Positions 56,034-64,000 of a stretch of DNA of 64,000 nt are shown here, piece by piece. The notes beneath the pieces were generated by a model. It was given only the letters and a program-made list of their open reading frames with translations. It had not been told where the DNA came from and did not search any database. The position numbers were made by a program, and so were the translations under genes. The DNA is from Flavobacteriales bacterium BRH_c54. Its GTDB lineage: Bacteria > Bacteroidota > Bacteroidia > Flavobacteriales_E > Vicingaceae. The stretch is from assembly GCA_000961845.1 (NCBI GenBank), contig LADZ01000002.1, positions 34,925 to 98,924 of the forward strand, written 5' to 3'. Each line of letters opens with the position of its first letter. Positions within the stretch are counted from its first letter, which is position 1.

Positions 56034-58379
56034 ATGAAAAAAATCTTATTATCTTCTTTAGTTTTAATGATGGGGACAATAGTTTTTGGTCAAGCGACAA
56101 ATAGAGGCGACCTTAAACCTGCTCCACAAAATGTGCTTTTAACTAAAAGCCATGAATCTTCTCTTAAAAACATGAATGCTCAAAAAACCTTGGCTTGTGT
56201 TGACACTATTAGGTATCCTCAAATAAAAGAGCAACTTTTAGGGGCTTCCAATTTTTACACATTTGAATTATGGGCAAGTGATAATGAAGGTATATCTCAA
56301 ACCTTTTTATTAAGTGGAACTACAATTGGAGTTACTGGTGTTGAGTTTTTTGGAAGAAATAGTCCAAATGGCGTAGCGAGCGTTACAGTAAGAGCTTCTG
56401 TATTTAGTGTGGATGGAAATAATAATCCTATAACAGAGCTAGCTTTTACAACTATAACGATTTCTGATACTAATTTCACTTATAGACAAGCAAACTTTTC
56501 TAGCCCTATAAATGTATCAGGTAACTATGCTGTTGTTATTCAGCCTTCAAATACAAATGGAATATTAGGGCTCTATGTAAATGATGCCGCACAAGGACAA
56601 TCTTATGATGAAAACTTATCAAGGGCGAAATCAGATTTTCATACGTCATCAAACGGGAGTTGGGTGAGCTTACCTACTTATACAGTTCCTAATTTTCCTG
56701 GTGCCCCTTATGATTTCGAACCCTTAGTAGCACCAAAAATTACTTACACTATAACAACAGATTTTACGGCTTCTCCTAATCCTTCTTGTTTAGGAACACC
56801 TGTAACCTTTGCCAATAATACTACACCAACAAGTGTGTTAAGTAGTAGGTTTTACAATTACCAAATGTTTAAAAATTATTTCAATGGTGTACCCGATTCT
56901 ACTTATGTTTATGCATTAGGAGGTACTCCATTGGTTTGGAATGGAAATACAACTCATACTTACACTACAGCAGCTAATCATACACCTAAACTTTATACCT
57001 TGGGTGGTTTTTGGAGCAGCTGTTTAGATAGTGCTACTAAAACAGTAACGGTAAATCCATTACCAACTGTTACAGCAAATGCTTCATCAATGTCAGTTTG
57101 TACTGGAAGTCAAGTTACTTTAACAGGTGGAGGAGCTACATCATACACTTGGGATAATGGCGTTACTGATGGTGTTGCTTTTACACCAACAGCAACAACT
57201 ACTTATACTGTTACAGGAACTAACGCTAATAACTGCCAAAATACTGCTCAGGTAACTGTTACTGTAAATCCATTACCAACTGTAACCGCGAACGCATCTG
57301 CAACTACTGTTTGTGCTGGTGGTCAGGTTACTTTAACAGGTGGAGGAGCTTCTTCTTACACTTGGGATAATGGTGTAACAAATGGTGTTGCTTTTACACC
57401 AACTGCTACAACAACTTATACAGTTACAGGTACAGATGTTAATAGCTGCCAAAATACTGCTCAGGTGACAGTAACTGTTGCTTCTGGTATTACTGTTACT
57501 GCAAATGCAACTTCTACTTCAATTTGTGCAGGCGACCAAGTTACACTTACAGGAAGTGGAGCTACTTCTTACGCTTGGGATAATGGCGTTACTGACGGTG
57601 TAGCTTTTACACCAACTGCGACTACAACTTATAGTGTAACAGGAACATCAGGTTCTTGTACGGATGTTGACCAAATTACTATTACAGTAAATCCATTGCC
57701 AACAGTAACTGCAAATGCATCTGTTTCTTCTATTTGTAATGGAGATCCTGTTACTTTAACAGGTGGAGGGGCTACATCATACACTTGGGATAATGGTGTT
57801 ACTGACGGTGTAGCTTTTAATCCTACAGTAACTACAACCTATACCGTTACAGGTACAGATGGAAATAACTGTCAAAATACAGCCACGACTACCATTACTG
57901 TTACAACAGTTGATGCTACAACTACAACAACAGGAACTACCATTACTGCAAATAACAGTAACGCAACTTATCAATGGGTAGATTGCGATAACAGTAATCA
58001 GCCAATTTCTGGTGCTATTAGCCAAAACTTTACACCAACAGTTACAGGGAACTATGCTGTTATTGTAACAGAAAATGGTTGTAGTGAAACTTCTGTTTGT
58101 GAAAACATTGTTATTACTGGATTAAATGAAATGAATGCCAACAACAATATTTCTGTTTATCCAAATCCTGTTAATGATATTTTTACCATATCATCTTCAG
58201 ATGATTTAAGTGGAGCAGTTGTGAAAATTATTGTTATTACTGGTCAGACTTTAGTAGAAAAAACAATAATTTCAGGGAATACAGCTACTTTTGATATGAG
58301 TGTTTATGCTACCGGATTATATTTCGTAGAGATTAATCAAAATGGTAATTTAAATACCTTAAAAGTGATTAAGAAATAA
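56034..58379 (+). CDS. T9SS cargo protein with four Ig-like repeats
   Basis: 781 residues. Signal peptide (about 1-20), a unique N-terminal domain (about 20-250), a middle domain (about 250-340), then four tandem repeats of 70-71 residues. These begin at residue 345 (57066, 57279, 57492 and 57702), each T-V-T-A-N-A… with LTGGGATSYTWDNGVTDGVA. The C-terminal about 75 residues are a T9SS type A sorting domain (SVYPNPVNDIFTISSSDD, then LYFVEINQNGNL). The protein should be exported and anchored by T9SS. The near-identity of repeats at DNA level suggests recent duplication. Confidence 0.9.
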   Translation: MKKILLSSLVLMMGTIVFGQATNRGDLKPAPQNVLLTKSHESSLKNMNAQKTLACVDTIRYPQIKEQLLGASNFYTFELWASDNEGISQTFLLSGTTIGVTGVEFFGRNSPNGVASVTVRASVFSVDGNNNPITELAFTTITISDTNFTYRQANFSSPINVSGNYAVVIQPSNTNGILGLYVNDAAQGQSYDENLSRAKSDFHTSSNGSWVSLPTYTVPNFPGAPYDFEPLVAPKITYTITTDFTASPNPSCLGTPVTFANNTTPTSVLSSRFYNYQMFKNYFNGVPDSTYVYALGGTPLVWNGNTTHTYTTAANHTPKLYTLGGFWSSCLDSATKTVTVNPLPTVTANASSMSVCTGSQVTLTGGGATSYTWDNGVTDGVAFTPTATTTYTVTGTNANNCQNTAQVTVTVNPLPTVTANASATTVCAGGQVTLTGGGASSYTWDNGVTNGVAFTPTATTTYTVTGTDVNSCQNTAQVTVTVASGITVTANATSTSICAGDQVTLTGSGATSYAWDNGVTDGVAFTPTATTTYSVTGTSGSCTDVDQITITVNPLPTVTANASVSSICNGDPVTLTGGGATSYTWDNGVTDGVAFNPTVTTTYTVTGTDGNNCQNTATTTITVTTVDATTTTTGTTITANNSNATYQWVDCDNSNQPISGAISQNFTPTVTGNYAVIVTENGCSETSVCENIVITGLNEMNANNNISVYPNPVNDIFTISSSDDLSGAVVKIIVITGQTLVEKTIISGNTATFDMSVYATGLYFVEINQNGNLNTLKVIKK

Positions 58380-58400
58380 ATAATAAATTAATTTTTATAG

Positions 58401-58437
58401 AAAACCCTTTTAGCAATTTTGCTAAAAGGGTTTTTTT
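58401..58437 (+). terminator. Rho-independent terminator after the T9SS protein
   Basis: AACCCTTTTAGCAA pairs with TTGCTAAAAGGGTT, followed by a T-run. Confidence 0.92.
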
Positions 58438-58460
58438 ATTTTGTTCTGTACTTTTGTCCC

Positions 58461-59393
58461 ATGCAATACCAACAACTTCCGCTAATTCCACTTCAGCAAG
58501 TTAAACTTGATTTTTTAGAAGAAAAGAACATACAATTACATGTATTGCGTGAAGATTTAATTCATCCTACCATTTCCGGAAACAAGTGGCGAAAATTGTT
58601 TTACAACCTACAAGAAGCCAGCAATCAAGGAAAAAATCAATTATTAACTTTTGGAGGGGCATTTTCTAACCATATTGCCGCAACGGCTGCTGCGGGTAAC
58701 CAATTTGGATTTAAAATTGTTGGGATAATTAGAGGGGAAGAGCATTTGCCTTTAAACTCAACCTTACAACTTGCAGTAGATAATGGGATGCAGTTAAGAT
58801 ATATTTCAAGAAGTTTATATAAAGATGAAAAATATAACCCTGTTTTTATTGAAAAACTGAAAAATGAAGTGGGAGATTTTTATCTAATTCCTGAAGGTGG
58901 TTCTAATGCTTTTGCAGTAAAAGGTTGTACCGAAATTATTAAAAATATTGATATAGATTACGATATTATTTGTTGTGCTTGTGGAACAGGAGGAACCATT
59001 GCAGGAATTATTGCTGCTACAGATGAAACAAAAGAAATAATCGGTTTTCCGGCTTTAAAAGGTGGAGAATTTCTAAAAAATGATATACAACAACTATTGG
59101 CAGACTATCAACAACAATTTTTGGTGGAAATAAATCATCAAAATTGGAGATTAAATACTGATTATCATTTTGGTGGATACGCAAAAACAAGTAGTGAATT
59201 GATTGACTTTGTTAATGATTTTTATCAAAACCAAACCATTCCGCTAGACTTAATTTATACAGGAAAAATGTTATTTGGAATTTTACATCTTGCCAAAACG
59301 ACAGCTTTTTTTAATGGCAAAAAAATTGTTGCTATACATACGGGTGGATTGCAAGGAAATAAAGGATTTGATAAAATTAAATTAATATTTTAA
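58461..59393 (+). CDS. 1-aminocyclopropane-1-carboxylate deaminase/D-cysteine desulfhydrase family protein
   Basis: 310-residue fold-type II PLP enzyme. The PLP lysine lies in LREDLIHPTISGNKWRKL and the phosphate region in GGAFSNHIAATAAAG. The ATG at 58461 is chosen because the frame further upstream (58419) overlaps the terminator of the previous gene. Substrate is not settled; D-cysteine breakdown is more likely than ACC in this phylum. Confidence 0.88.
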   Translation: MQYQQLPLIPLQQVKLDFLEEKNIQLHVLREDLIHPTISGNKWRKLFYNLQEASNQGKNQLLTFGGAFSNHIAATAAAGNQFGFKIVGIIRGEEHLPLNSTLQLAVDNGMQLRYISRSLYKDEKYNPVFIEKLKNEVGDFYLIPEGGSNAFAVKGCTEIIKNIDIDYDIICCACGTGGTIAGIIAATDETKEIIGFPALKGGEFLKNDIQQLLADYQQQFLVEINHQNWRLNTDYHFGGYAKTSSELIDFVNDFYQNQTIPLDLIYTGKMLFGILHLAKTTAFFNGKKIVAIHTGGLQGNKGFDKIKLIF

Positions 59394-59491
59394 AGTTTGG
59401 GTTTAATAGTTTTAGTAATCAATAATCAACTGTTAATATTTTTAGAAGAATAGCATTAGAGTGGTTGATATTGCTGTTAACTTTGCAATTA

Positions 59492-60424
59492 ATGAATTAC
59501 CGTATTTCCATATTAATAGTAGCATTGCTGCTGACAATAAGTTCAGTAGCACAACCTGCCGAACGCAGAATTACACGTTCGGAATATATAGAGACCTATA
59601 AAGATGATGCAATTAGAGAAATGCATCGTTCGGGAGTTCCTGCCAGTATTACATTAGCTCAGGGAATTCTAGAGTCGGGAGATGGAAACAGTCCCTTAGC
59701 CATGTACGCCAATAATCATTTTGGAATAAAATGCCATTCGGGATGGAAAGGAAAAACCATGCATATTGATGATGATGCCAAGAATGAATGTTTTAGAAAA
59801 TACAAATCAGTTTATGAATCTTTTGAGGATCATTCTGATTTCTTAACATCACGTTCTCGTTATGCCTTTCTGTTTGAATTAAAAGTTACCGACTATAAAG
59901 GATGGGCTAAAGGGTTAAAAAAAGCAGGTTATGCTACTAATCCAAAATATGCCGATTTGCTGATAGATTTAATTGAAAAACATCAACTTTATGAGTACGA
60001 TAGGTATGCAAAAGTTCCTTCTAAAACACCAAAAAAAGGCAAAACATCTGCAACTTTAGCAAGTTCTGCTTCAAAAAAATATACTGTTAAAATGCATAAC
60101 AACATAAAACACATTGTTGTAAAAAAAGGAGATACCTTTTACAGCATTGCTAAAGCTTTTGAAATGAATGAATGGCAATTATATCGTTATAATGATTTAA
60201 ACAAAAGTGATGTATTGGAAGAAGGACAAATATTATATCTTCAGCCAAAAAGAAATAAGGCTCAAGAAGATTTTCATATCGTAAAATCTGGAGATACCAT
60301 GAGAAGTATTTCTCAGCAATATGGTGTAAAGCTTAATAAACTTTATAAGAAAAATAATATGATTATGGGAACTCAGCCTATTGAGGGTCAGAAAATTTTA
60401 CTTAGAAAGAAAGTTAAAAATTAA
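59492..60424 (+). CDS. exported glucosaminidase with two LysM domains
   Basis: 310 residues from the ATG at 59492, giving a signal peptide (ISILIVALLLTISSVAQ). A glucosaminidase (GH73-type) domain covers about 35-165 (VPASITLAQGILESGDGNSP, NNHFGIKCH, Y-S-F-E-D-H). Two LysM modules follow (about 205-252 and 263-308: HIVVKKGDTFYSIAKAFEM, HIVKSGDTMRSISQQYGV) that bind peptidoglycan. It should cut cell-wall glycan strands. Confidence 0.92.
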   Translation: MNYRISILIVALLLTISSVAQPAERRITRSEYIETYKDDAIREMHRSGVPASITLAQGILESGDGNSPLAMYANNHFGIKCHSGWKGKTMHIDDDAKNECFRKYKSVYESFEDHSDFLTSRSRYAFLFELKVTDYKGWAKGLKKAGYATNPKYADLLIDLIEKHQLYEYDRYAKVPSKTPKKGKTSATLASSASKKYTVKMHNNIKHIVVKKGDTFYSIAKAFEMNEWQLYRYNDLNKSDVLEEGQILYLQPKRNKAQEDFHIVKSGDTMRSISQQYGVKLNKLYKKNNMIMGTQPIEGQKILLRKKVKN

Positions 60425-60505
60425 TCCAACAATATCAAAGCCTTTTTTTATTAGGGAAATGGCAATTCTTGATTAAATTTGCCCTTTTAAAAAAAATAAA
60501 TCGAT

Positions 60506-61249
60506 TTGCTAAAGAAAAATATTTTTGGTCAGTACCTATTTCTTAAAAAATTAGTGATAAGAACCTTTGCTTTTATTACTTATATAAGGTTTAAGAGAGT
60601 AAATTATCCTAAAATAGAAGGTGCTGAATTGTTTAGAGATTTACCCAAACAGAATGTGCTTTTTGTTTCCAACCATCAAACATATTTTGCAGATGTGGCT
60701 TTTATGGTTCACGCCATGGAAACAGCTATTTATGGCTATCCGAATGAAATTAAATTGAGAGGAATTTTAGCATGTCCTTTTGTTGATTTTTATTTTGTTG
60801 CTGCTGAAGAAACCATGAAATCAGGATTATTGCCTAAAATTTTAGCTTATGCCGGAGCAATCACCATTAAAAGAACTTGGCGAGAAGCAGGGAAATCTAT
60901 TAAAAGACCCGTTGATCAAGCTGATACGGAAAAAATAAAAATTGCGTTGGCAAATGGCTGGGTGGTAAATTTTCCACAAGGAACTACTAAGGCTTTTGCT
61001 GAAGGTAGAAAAGGAACAGCTCACATCATTAAAAATTATAAACCTATTGTTGTGCCTATTACCATAGATGGTTTTAGAAGAGCTTTTGATAAAAAAGGAC
61101 TTTTTATCAAGAAAAAAAATACGGCTTTACAAATGCAAGTACATCAACCATTAAAAATAGATTATGAAGATAGTGTTGAAAATATCTTAAAGCAAGTAAT
61201 GGTAGCTATTAATCAACAAGAAGGATACGAAAAATATAAAAGTCAATAA
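60506..61249 (+). CDS. plsC: 1-acyl-glycerol-3-phosphate acyltransferase family protein
   Basis: 247 residues. The first motif is VSNHQTYFAD (His57 and Asp63), a spacing of H-X5-D rather than the usual H-X4-D; the later motif NFPQGTTKAFAEGRKG fits the phosphate-binding loop. An N-terminal membrane helix (about 15-30) anchors it. The start is TTG 60506. Probable role: phosphatidic acid synthesis. Confidence 0.82.
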   Translation: MLKKNIFGQYLFLKKLVIRTFAFITYIRFKRVNYPKIEGAELFRDLPKQNVLFVSNHQTYFADVAFMVHAMETAIYGYPNEIKLRGILACPFVDFYFVAAEETMKSGLLPKILAYAGAITIKRTWREAGKSIKRPVDQADTEKIKIALANGWVVNFPQGTTKAFAEGRKGTAHIIKNYKPIVVPITIDGFRRAFDKKGLFIKKKNTALQMQVHQPLKIDYEDSVENILKQVMVAINQQEGYEKYKSQ

Positions 61250-61288
61250 ATCATTTTCAAATAGTTAATTTTGCTGCTTTTAAAAGAA

Positions 61289-61735
61289 ATGGAAGAGAGT
61301 TACAATAAAAATAAACAATTACGCTACGATTTGGCTTATTTAAAAATGGCCAAAGAATGGTCTAAATTATCGCATTGTATAAGAAAACAAGTTGGAGCAT
61401 TGGTGGTTAAAGACAGAATGATAATTTCTGATGGCTATAATGGTTCGCCAACAGGCTATGATAATTGCTGTGAAGATGAAGATGGAAAAACATTGTGGTA
61501 CGTGCTTCATGCCGAAGCAAATGCGTTAATGAAAATTGCAAAATCTACTAATAATGCCAATGGAGCAACCCTATATATAACGCTTTCGCCATGCAAAGAA
61601 TGCAGCAAGTTAATTTTGCAAGCAGGTATAAAAAGAGTAGTTTATTGTAATGATTATAAAGACAAAGATGGTCTTAATTTTTTAGAAGAATCTGGCATAG
61701 ATGTTACTTTTATTAGATTAGAAGATTATCCCTAA
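61289..61735 (+). CDS. dCMP deaminase family protein
   Basis: 148-residue zinc deaminase. The zinc-binding motifs HAEANALMK and PCKECSKLILQAGI are clear. It provides dUMP for thymidylate synthesis. The ATG at 61289 (MEESYNK) is preferred over a TTG 18 bases upstream. Confidence 0.9.
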   Translation: MEESYNKNKQLRYDLAYLKMAKEWSKLSHCIRKQVGALVVKDRMIISDGYNGSPTGYDNCCEDEDGKTLWYVLHAEANALMKIAKSTNNANGATLYITLSPCKECSKLILQAGIKRVVYCNDYKDKDGLNFLEESGIDVTFIRLEDYP

Positions 61736-61744
61736 ACATACAAT

Positions 61745-63361
61745 ATGAACAAATATAACATTAAAATATTTCTACCATTATTGCTAACACTTAGTGTTGT
61801 AGTTGGTATTTACTTAGGTTCTTATTTATCGTCAACAACAGGCAATAAATCTATTATTTTTTCAAAATCAAATTCAAAATCTTCTACAGGTAAGCTTAAT
61901 GAGATACTTAATTTTATTGAAGAAGCTTATGTAGATTCGGTAGATAGTAAAGAGTTGTTAGAAAACTCTATCAATTCTATGTTATCGAATTTAGACCCTC
62001 ATTCTTATTATATATCTCCTAAAGATTTTAATGATATGAATGACCCAATTGAAGGCTCTTTTGAAGGAATTGGTGTTGAGTTTAGAATTAAGGATGATAC
62101 TGTAATGGTGGTAGCAGCAATAGCAAATGGTCCTTCAGAAAAACTTGGCATTCAGGCAGGAGATAGAATTATTAAAGTAGATACATTAAATATTGCAGGA
62201 AAAAACATCACAAATAATGATGTAATTAAGCTGTTAAAAGGTCCAAGAGGAACAAAAGTGAATGTTTATGTTAAAAGAAGAGGGACAAAAAAATTGCTAA
62301 AGTTTGCTATTGTAAGAGATGAAATTCCTATTTATAGTGTTGATGCTCCTTACATGATAGATGATAATATTGGATATGTTAAAATATCAAGATTTGCAAG
62401 AACAACGTACGCTGAATTTTTGACCGCTGTGGCTGAACTTAAGGAAAAAGATATGGAAAGTTTGATTATTGATTTAAGAGGGAATGGAGGTGGAGTGCTT
62501 TCTTCTGCTATAAGTATTGCTGATGAAATGTTAGATAAAAATCAAATGATTGTTTATACAAAAGGAAGAGCAAGAAAAAAAACAGAATATTATTCTACGT
62601 CAAAAGGGATATTAAAAGGAGTTAAGATAGCTATTTTAATTAATGAAAATTCAGCTTCGGCAAGTGAAATACTAGCAGGGGCAATTCAGGATAATGATAG
62701 AGGAATTATTTTAGGAAGACGTTCGTTTGGAAAAGGATTGGTTCAAGAACAAATACCTTGGCCTGATGGGTCGGCAATAAGACTTACTGTTGCCAGATAT
62801 TATACACCGTCTGGAAGATCAATTCAAAAACCTTATGAAAATGGTTTAGATGATTATAATTTAGAAGCTTACAAACGTTACGAAAATGGTGAATTATTAG
62901 AAGCTGATAGTATCCATTTTCCTGATTCGTTGAAATATTTTACCAAAAAAGGTAAGGTTGTTTATGGTGGTGGTGGAATTATGCCCGATATTTTTATTCC
63001 GTTAGATACTGTAGGAGGAACAGATTATTTGTATCAATTAAGGTATAACGGTATTATTCAAGAATTTTCGTTAAACTATATCGATAGTAGAAGAAAAAAA
63101 ATGTTAGAAACGTATCACGATGCCGTTCAATTTAAAAGACAATTTAAAGTAAGTAATCAATTGTTTAATAATCTGATAAAATTTGCTACTGAGTCAGGAA
63201 TAGAAAGAAATTTAGAACAAATAAAAAAATCTAAATCTTTAATTGAGCAAGGGTTAAAAGCAGATATGAGCAGACATCTTTATGGTAATTTCGGTTTTTA
63301 CGTGATTGTTAATGAAAATGACAAAACCATAAGTAGAGCTATTGAAGAAATTAAAGAGTAA
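61745..63361 (+). CDS. S41 family C-terminal processing peptidase
   Basis: 538 residues. Membrane helix (about 8-28), PDZ domain (about 105-185, FEGIGVEFRIKDDTVMVVA), then the protease core with DLRGNGGG, the SASASE loop (303-308) and RSFGKG (Lys330). The dyad is intact. It begins nine bases after the deaminase gene. Its PDZ sequence and tail differ from those of the 2.9 kb paralogue. Confidence 0.93.
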   Translation: MNKYNIKIFLPLLLTLSVVVGIYLGSYLSSTTGNKSIIFSKSNSKSSTGKLNEILNFIEEAYVDSVDSKELLENSINSMLSNLDPHSYYISPKDFNDMNDPIEGSFEGIGVEFRIKDDTVMVVAAIANGPSEKLGIQAGDRIIKVDTLNIAGKNITNNDVIKLLKGPRGTKVNVYVKRRGTKKLLKFAIVRDEIPIYSVDAPYMIDDNIGYVKISRFARTTYAEFLTAVAELKEKDMESLIIDLRGNGGGVLSSAISIADEMLDKNQMIVYTKGRARKKTEYYSTSKGILKGVKIAILINENSASASEILAGAIQDNDRGIILGRRSFGKGLVQEQIPWPDGSAIRLTVARYYTPSGRSIQKPYENGLDDYNLEAYKRYENGELLEADSIHFPDSLKYFTKKGKVVYGGGGIMPDIFIPLDTVGGTDYLYQLRYNGIIQEFSLNYIDSRRKKMLETYHDAVQFKRQFKVSNQLFNNLIKFATESGIERNLEQIKKSKSLIEQGLKADMSRHLYGNFGFYVIVNENDKTISRAIEEIKE

Positions 63362-63367
63362 TAAAAA

Positions 63368-63760
63368 ATGATAAAAGATATTCCTCAGGAAAAAGTTACC
63401 AATGTAGCCATCGCTGTTGTTCAAGAAGATGAAGATTGGAATGTTTACTTGATTAATTTAAAAGATACCGCTTTAGAAAACGTATTAGTATCTTCAAAAG
63501 GTTACATTACTCATGAGAATGGTTCCCAAACCAAAACTTCTGAATTACGACATGCATTGGGTAATGTTCCTCCAAAAAGTTATGCTAAAATTGAGCCTAT
63601 TATCGAAAATGTTTTTGGGTTACATAATCAATATTGGGTAACTTATTTTTCAGATAATCAGTTGTTAGATAAAAAATACATTTTTTTAGCCGAAACAATT
63701 AAAGAAGAAAATTTTGTAAAAATTCCTATTCTTAATAAGAAAGGAGTAATGATATTATAA
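63368..63760 (+). CDS. conserved Bacteroidota protein of unknown function
   Basis: 130 residues. It has VYLINLKDTALENVLVSSKG, SELRHALGNVPPKSYAKIEP and YIFLAETIKEENFV. From memory, homologues in related species are often labelled phenylalanyl-tRNA synthetase alpha subunit, but no synthetase motif or length supports that. It starts six bases after the S41 protease, with which it is probably co-transcribed. Confidence 0.78.
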   Translation: MIKDIPQEKVTNVAIAVVQEDEDWNVYLINLKDTALENVLVSSKGYITHENGSQTKTSELRHALGNVPPKSYAKIEPIIENVFGLHNQYWVTYFSDNQLLDKKYIFLAETIKEENFVKIPILNKKGVMIL

Positions 63761-63803
63761 CATAAACAAGTCTCATATTGTGAGACTTGTTTATGTTATA
63801 ATA
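63753..63803. terminator. bidirectional terminator, 23-bp perfect stem
   Basis: The arms 63753-63775 and 63781-63803 pair perfectly around a five-base loop, between two convergent genes. Core: AACAAGTCTCA / TGAGACTTGTT. Confidence 0.9.
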
Positions 63804-63811
63804 TAGAAATT

Positions 63812-64000
63812 TTATCTAATAAGTGACAGTGTACCTTTTTCGAAGAACTGTTGACCATCAATACCTTCAGCCTTAATGATAAAGAAATAAGTACCATCAG
63901 GCGCGTCAGCACCGGCAAGGGTTTTACCATCCCAATACCCATTAACATTCCCCCAAGCAAACATTTTTTGCCCCCAACGGTTGTAAATTTCCCCTTCAAC
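63812..64000 (-). CDS. gliding-motility/T9SS sorting-domain protein, C-terminal end (partial)
   Basis: Runs beyond the window edge. The 62 visible residues read IYNRWGQKMFAWGNVNGYWD, then GKTLAGADAPDGTYFFIIKA, ending FEKGTLSLIR. This is the type B C-terminal domain that T9SS recognises, similar to the end of the 43.9 kb adhesin. The neighbouring open frame (63796-63999) is out of phase with this and is not real. Confidence 0.85.
   Translation of the reverse strand, partial: VEGEIYNRWGQKMFAWGNVNGYWDGKTLAGADAPDGTYFFIIKAEGIDGQQFFEKGTLSLIR

Noticed and set aside
57066..57911. CRISPR-like array
   Set aside because: The tandem repeats are in frame, about 210 bp long and code for Ig-like modules.
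58419..58460. Upstream extension of the D-cysteine desulfhydrase-like gene
   Set aside because: It runs through the terminator hairpin of the previous gene; the ATG at 58461 gives the family N-terminus.
63368..63760. Phenylalanyl-tRNA synthetase alpha subunit
   Set aside because: The name is used for homologues, but no synthetase motif is present and the protein is only 130 residues.
63796..63999. 67-residue minus-strand open frame at the window end
   Set aside because: It is out of phase with the frame that encodes a clear T9SS type B sorting domain (63812-64000).

Overview
This window comes from a low-GC member of the Bacteroidota, most likely Flavobacteriales. The evidence is the type IX secretion protein PorQ, a GldH-like gliding lipoprotein, three surface proteins ending in T9SS or gliding-motility sorting domains, a methionine synthase split into two genes, DUF4296, DUF5686 and DUF5522 proteins, and promoters of the Bacteroidota form TTG-N18-20-TAnnTTTG. 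No rRNA, CRISPR array, prophage or transposase was seen.

Layout. 1-6.5 kb: 3' end of infB, then fdhD, rnpA-yidD, an S41 protease and an O-antigen ligase-like protein. 6.5-13.2 kb: SulP transporter with beta-carbonic anhydrase, two small lipoproteins, porQ-cmk, ilvE; the porQ-cmk gap holds a duplicated 52-bp element with tiny ORFs. 13.2-17.8 kb (minus): ECF sigma factor, a protein joining an anti-sigma-like front to a beta-barrel-like rear, a small exported protein, then gmhA-yifB. 18.4-20.8 kb: an accessory island with an inverted palindromic repeat, two orphan genes bounded by GTTGGGT/ACCCAAC boxes and hairpins, and a decayed reading frame. 20.9-30.3 kb: cystathionine beta-synthase, SAM-I riboswitch-controlled metH halves, gldH, cysQ, a truncated aldehyde dehydrogenase homologue, lysS. 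30.5-43.9 kb: envelope protein DUF5686, an exonuclease, a fused oligopeptide ABC ATPase, radA, barrels, a GT39-like enzyme, exbB-exbD-tonB-folC. 43.9-50.8 kb: a giant T9SS adhesin and an operon of HAD phosphatase, mtnA and class II aldolase. 50.9-53.1 kb: a CAT-anticodon tRNA followed by a second accessory cassette between diverged 28-bp direct repeats, then an FRG-domain gene. 53.1-64 kb: urocanate hydratase fused to DUF5522, DUF502, a repeat-rich T9SS protein, a D-cysteine desulfhydrase-like enzyme, a LysM glucosaminidase, plsC, dCMP deaminase, a second S41 protease, and the end of another sorting-domain gene.

Themes. Much of the window serves the cell envelope: T9SS secretion, surface adhesins, TonB energisation, periplasmic proteases, peptidoglycan hydrolysis and lipid synthesis. 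A second theme is sulfur and one-carbon metabolism: metH under SAM control, cystathionine synthase, cysQ, MtnA-type salvage and desulfhydrase. The most likely undescribed features are the two accessory cassette zones (18.6-20.8 kb and 51.0-52.9 kb), the porQ-cmk mini-ORF duplication, and the sigma/anti-sigma-barrel operon. All functional readings rest on recognising motifs by eye; no database search was run.
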